Shown here: in pieces, positions 62,217 through 64,000 of the stretch
Numbering within the stretch: position 1 is the stretch's first letter
How the letters are laid out: each line of letters opens with the position of its first letter
Assembly: GCF_900188175.1 (NCBI RefSeq)
Contig: NZ_FZOQ01000011.1
Span: forward strand, 124,001 to 188,000
Reading direction: 5' to 3'
Length of the DNA: 64,000 bases
From: Pontibacter ummariensis
Lineage (GTDB): Bacteria > Bacteroidota > Bacteroidia > Cytophagales > Hymenobacteraceae
Notes under the pieces: model-generated
Told to the model about the DNA's origin: nothing
The model's input: only the letters and a program-made list of their open reading frames with translations
The model's database searches: none
Translations under genes and position numbers: made by a program

Positions 62217-64000
62217 ATGAACCACGAACACCATCATCACCATTCCACCCAGGAGAAGGCCGGACACAAGGCCGACCGGGTAGAGGACAGCCTAGAGGAG
62301 AAAACGCTGCACGGGCACAATCAGGCCATGCCGCAGCACAAGCCGCATCCCCCCCAGCAGGGGCAAGGCCACGGTGGGCACGGAGGCCATGGGCACGACC
62401 ACCACCGGATGATGATTGAAGACTTTAAGAAGCGCTTCTGGGTGTCGCTGGTGCTATCGGTACCTGTTATCCTACTAAGCCCAATGATCCAGCACATCCT
62501 GGGCTATAGCTTACAGGTTCCCTACAGCATGTACATTGCCTTCGCTTTATCGAGTATCATCTACTTCTACGGCGGCTGGCCTTTTCTGAAAGGATTAGTC
62601 GATGAGGTAAGGAAAGGCGCGCCGGGTATGATGACACTCATTGGCGTAGCCATTACGGTGGCTTATGTCTATAGCACTGCTGTTGCTTTTGGCCTGGAGG
62701 GCATGGACTTTTTCTGGGAGTTGGCCACCCTGATCGTGGTGATGCTGCTGGGGCACTGGATAGAGATGCGCTCGGTTTTAGGTGCTTCCAAGGCTCTGGA
62801 ACTGCTGGTGAGCATGATGCCAGCCGAGGCACAGGTAATCCGGAACGGGCAGACGGTCACGGTGAAAGTGGAGGAACTGCAGCCGGAAGACCTTATCCTG
62901 GTAAAGCCAGGAGAGAAAGTGCCTGCCGACGGGGTGGTAAAGCAGGGCGAGAGCTACCTGAACGAGAGCATGCTGACCGGGGAGAGCAAACCGGTACAGA
63001 AGCAGCAGGGAGACCGGGTGATCGGAGGTTCCATCAACGGAAACGGAGCCCTACAGGTACAGGTGGTCAGCACGGGGAAGGACAGCTACCTGAACAAGGT
63101 GATCAACCTGGTGCAGGAGGCACAGAAAACCAAATCAGAGACACAACGGCTGGCCGATCGAGCGGCTAAATGGCTGACCTACGTAGCCCTGACGGCCGGC
63201 TTCGGGACCCTGCTGGCCTGGCTTTTGGCAGGCGCTGCCCTAGACTTCGCCCTGGAACGTATGGTCACGGTAATGGTAATTTCCTGCCCGCATGCCCTGG
63301 GCCTGGCCATCCCGCTGGTTGTGGCTATCTCCACGGCCGTGTCAGCGAAAAAAGGCCTGCTGATCCGCAACCGCACCGCCTTCGAGAACTCCCGAAAGAT
63401 CACCACCATCATTTTTGACAAGACAGGCACCTTAACGCAAGGCTCCCACGAGGTGGCACAGGTAACAAGTTTTAACCAGGCGCTCGGGCAGCGGGAGCTG
63501 CTCCGTTTGGCCGCTGGCGTGGAGCAGAACTCGGAGCATTATATCTCACAGGGAATCCTGCGCAGGGCAAAAGAGGAGGGGCTTACCGTACCGGCAGCAG
63601 ACAACTTCAATTACCTGCCCGGCAAGGGCCTGGAGGGCAGAGTAGAGGGGCAGGACGTAAAGGTGGTAGGCCCGAACTACATACAAGAGTACCGTGTGCA
63701 GGTGCCGGAGAGCAAAGCTGAGGAGGGTGTGGAGACGGTGGTGTATGTGCTGGTAAACGGAGAGGTGGCCGGTTACATTTCGCTGCGCGACCAAATCCGG
63801 TCCGAGTCCGAAGGGGCCATCCAGGTGCTGAAGGAGAACGGTATTAAGAACCTGCTGCTGACAGGCGACAACGAGCGCGTAGCCAGGAGCGTGAGCGATA
63901 AGCTGCGCATGGACGGCTACCTGGCCAACGTGTTACCGCACCAGAAGCAGGAAAAGATAAAGGAGCTGCAGGCGCAGGGTGAATTTGTGGCCATGACCGG
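62217..64000 (+). CDS. copB: Copper P1B-type ATPase, CPH (CopB-like) type, 3' end outside window
   Basis: The frame is open from ATG 62217 to the last base (594 complete codons). The N-terminal 62 residues are His- and Gly-rich (EHHHHH, GHGGHGGHGHDHH) with no HMA domain. Then: membrane helices, actuator loop T254GES, the metal-site triplet C357-P-H359 in helix 6 instead of CPC, the phosphorylation motif D401KTGTLT, and LLLTGDNERVA. CPH and a His-rich start mark the P1B-3 (CopB) group, which exports Cu(II)/Cu(I) or Ag(I). The missing end should contain the GDGIND hinge and two last helices. Confidence 0.93.
   Translation, partial: MNHEHHHHHSTQEKAGHKADRVEDSLEEKTLHGHNQAMPQHKPHPPQQGQGHGGHGGHGHDHHRMMIEDFKKRFWVSLVLSVPVILLSPMIQHILGYSLQVPYSMYIAFALSSIIYFYGGWPFLKGLVDEVRKGAPGMMTLIGVAITVAYVYSTAVAFGLEGMDFFWELATLIVVMLLGHWIEMRSVLGASKALELLVSMMPAEAQVIRNGQTVTVKVEELQPEDLILVKPGEKVPADGVVKQGESYLNESMLTGESKPVQKQQGDRVIGGSINGNGALQVQVVSTGKDSYLNKVINLVQEAQKTKSETQRLADRAAKWLTYVALTAGFGTLLAWLLAGAALDFALERMVTVMVISCPHALGLAIPLVVAISTAVSAKKGLLIRNRTAFENSRKITTIIFDKTGTLTQGSHEVAQVTSFNQALGQRELLRLAAGVEQNSEHYISQGILRRAKEEGLTVPAADNFNYLPGKGLEGRVEGQDVKVVGPNYIQEYRVQVPESKAEEGVETVVYVLVNGEVAGYISLRDQIRSESEGAIQVLKENGIKNLLLTGDNERVARSVSDKLRMDGYLANVLPHQKQEKIKELQAQGEFVAMT

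Noticed and set aside
1-64000. tRNA, rRNA, CRISPR arrays, insertion sequences, integron integrase, replication origin
   Set aside because: Reading through the spacers I saw no T-loop signature, regular repeat-spacer array, transposase or tyrosine recombinase; a covariance scan was not possible here.

Overview
The window looks like chromosome from a Bacteroidota member of the order Cytophagales, most like the Hymenobacteraceae (Pontibacter and relatives). This rests on protein character (YeeE/YedE transporter in two halves, fused NuoCD, many secreted lipoproteins and TPR kinases), on promoters with the Bacteroidota -7 box TANNTTTG, and on few Shine-Dalgarno sequences. It is an inference; no rRNA or other marker gene is present. 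I saw no tRNA, rRNA, CRISPR array or intact insertion sequence.

Layout. 1-9.3 kb: the end of an ABC-F ATPase gene, a PhnA-domain protein, a peroxiredoxin plus DsbA-like pair, two lipoproteins, a long-chain acyl-CoA ligase and a TPR histidine kinase. 9.4-13.8 kb: a sulfur-oxidation and sulfur-transport cluster on the minus strand: two YeeE/YedE halves, a TauE/SafE exporter, a two-cysteine Crp-family regulator and a CstB-like persulfide dioxygenase-rhodanese. Two of its promoters carry the same GTGA-N6-TCAC dyad at exactly the same distance from a TANNTTTG box. 14.1-17.3 kb: a paired M16 peptidase operon, one subunit active and one lacking the zinc motif, followed by a 38-residue membrane peptide gene and terminators. 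17.5-18.6 kb: a decayed ORF and an outer-membrane-like protein. 18.7-34.0 kb: a complete minus-strand complex I operon, nuoA-B-CD-E-F-G-H-I-J-K-L-M-N, whose first gene appears to start with TTG behind a strong Shine-Dalgarno held in a hairpin loop.

34.0-43.9 kb: a CBS protein, an EthD protein, a 58-residue ORF, an electrophile or quinone defence operon (pirin, MhqO-like dioxygenase, MhqD-like esterase) behind tandem palindromes, a PAS histidine kinase, a DUF2267 protein and an erythromycin-esterase-family protein. 44.1-47.5 kb: a disordered Arg/Asn/Gly/Tyr-rich protein, a fragment of a SnoaL-like gene, and a redox module (FrnE-type DsbA, nitroreductase, divergent HxlR regulator) around a clear palindromic operator. 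47.5-51.8 kb: a four-gene operon with an Ala-rich repeat secreted protein, an outer-membrane protein and a two-component system. 52.3-57.6 kb: an RsbQ-like hydrolase with a SEC14/STAS-like partner, a second hydrolase, an MFS transporter, a truncated DMT transporter and two small exported proteins.

58.6-60.6 kb is the most unusual part. Small AT-rich genes (a GNAT acetyltransferase and two membrane proteins) lie head to tail on the minus strand. Three attC-like imperfect inverted repeats of 65-129 bp follow or overlap their 3' ends, with GTT-type core sites. It resembles an integron gene-cassette cluster without an integrase (CALIN). The window closes with a PEBP protein, a SnoaL-like protein and the 5' part of a CPH-type, His-rich copper P1B-ATPase gene that runs off the end.
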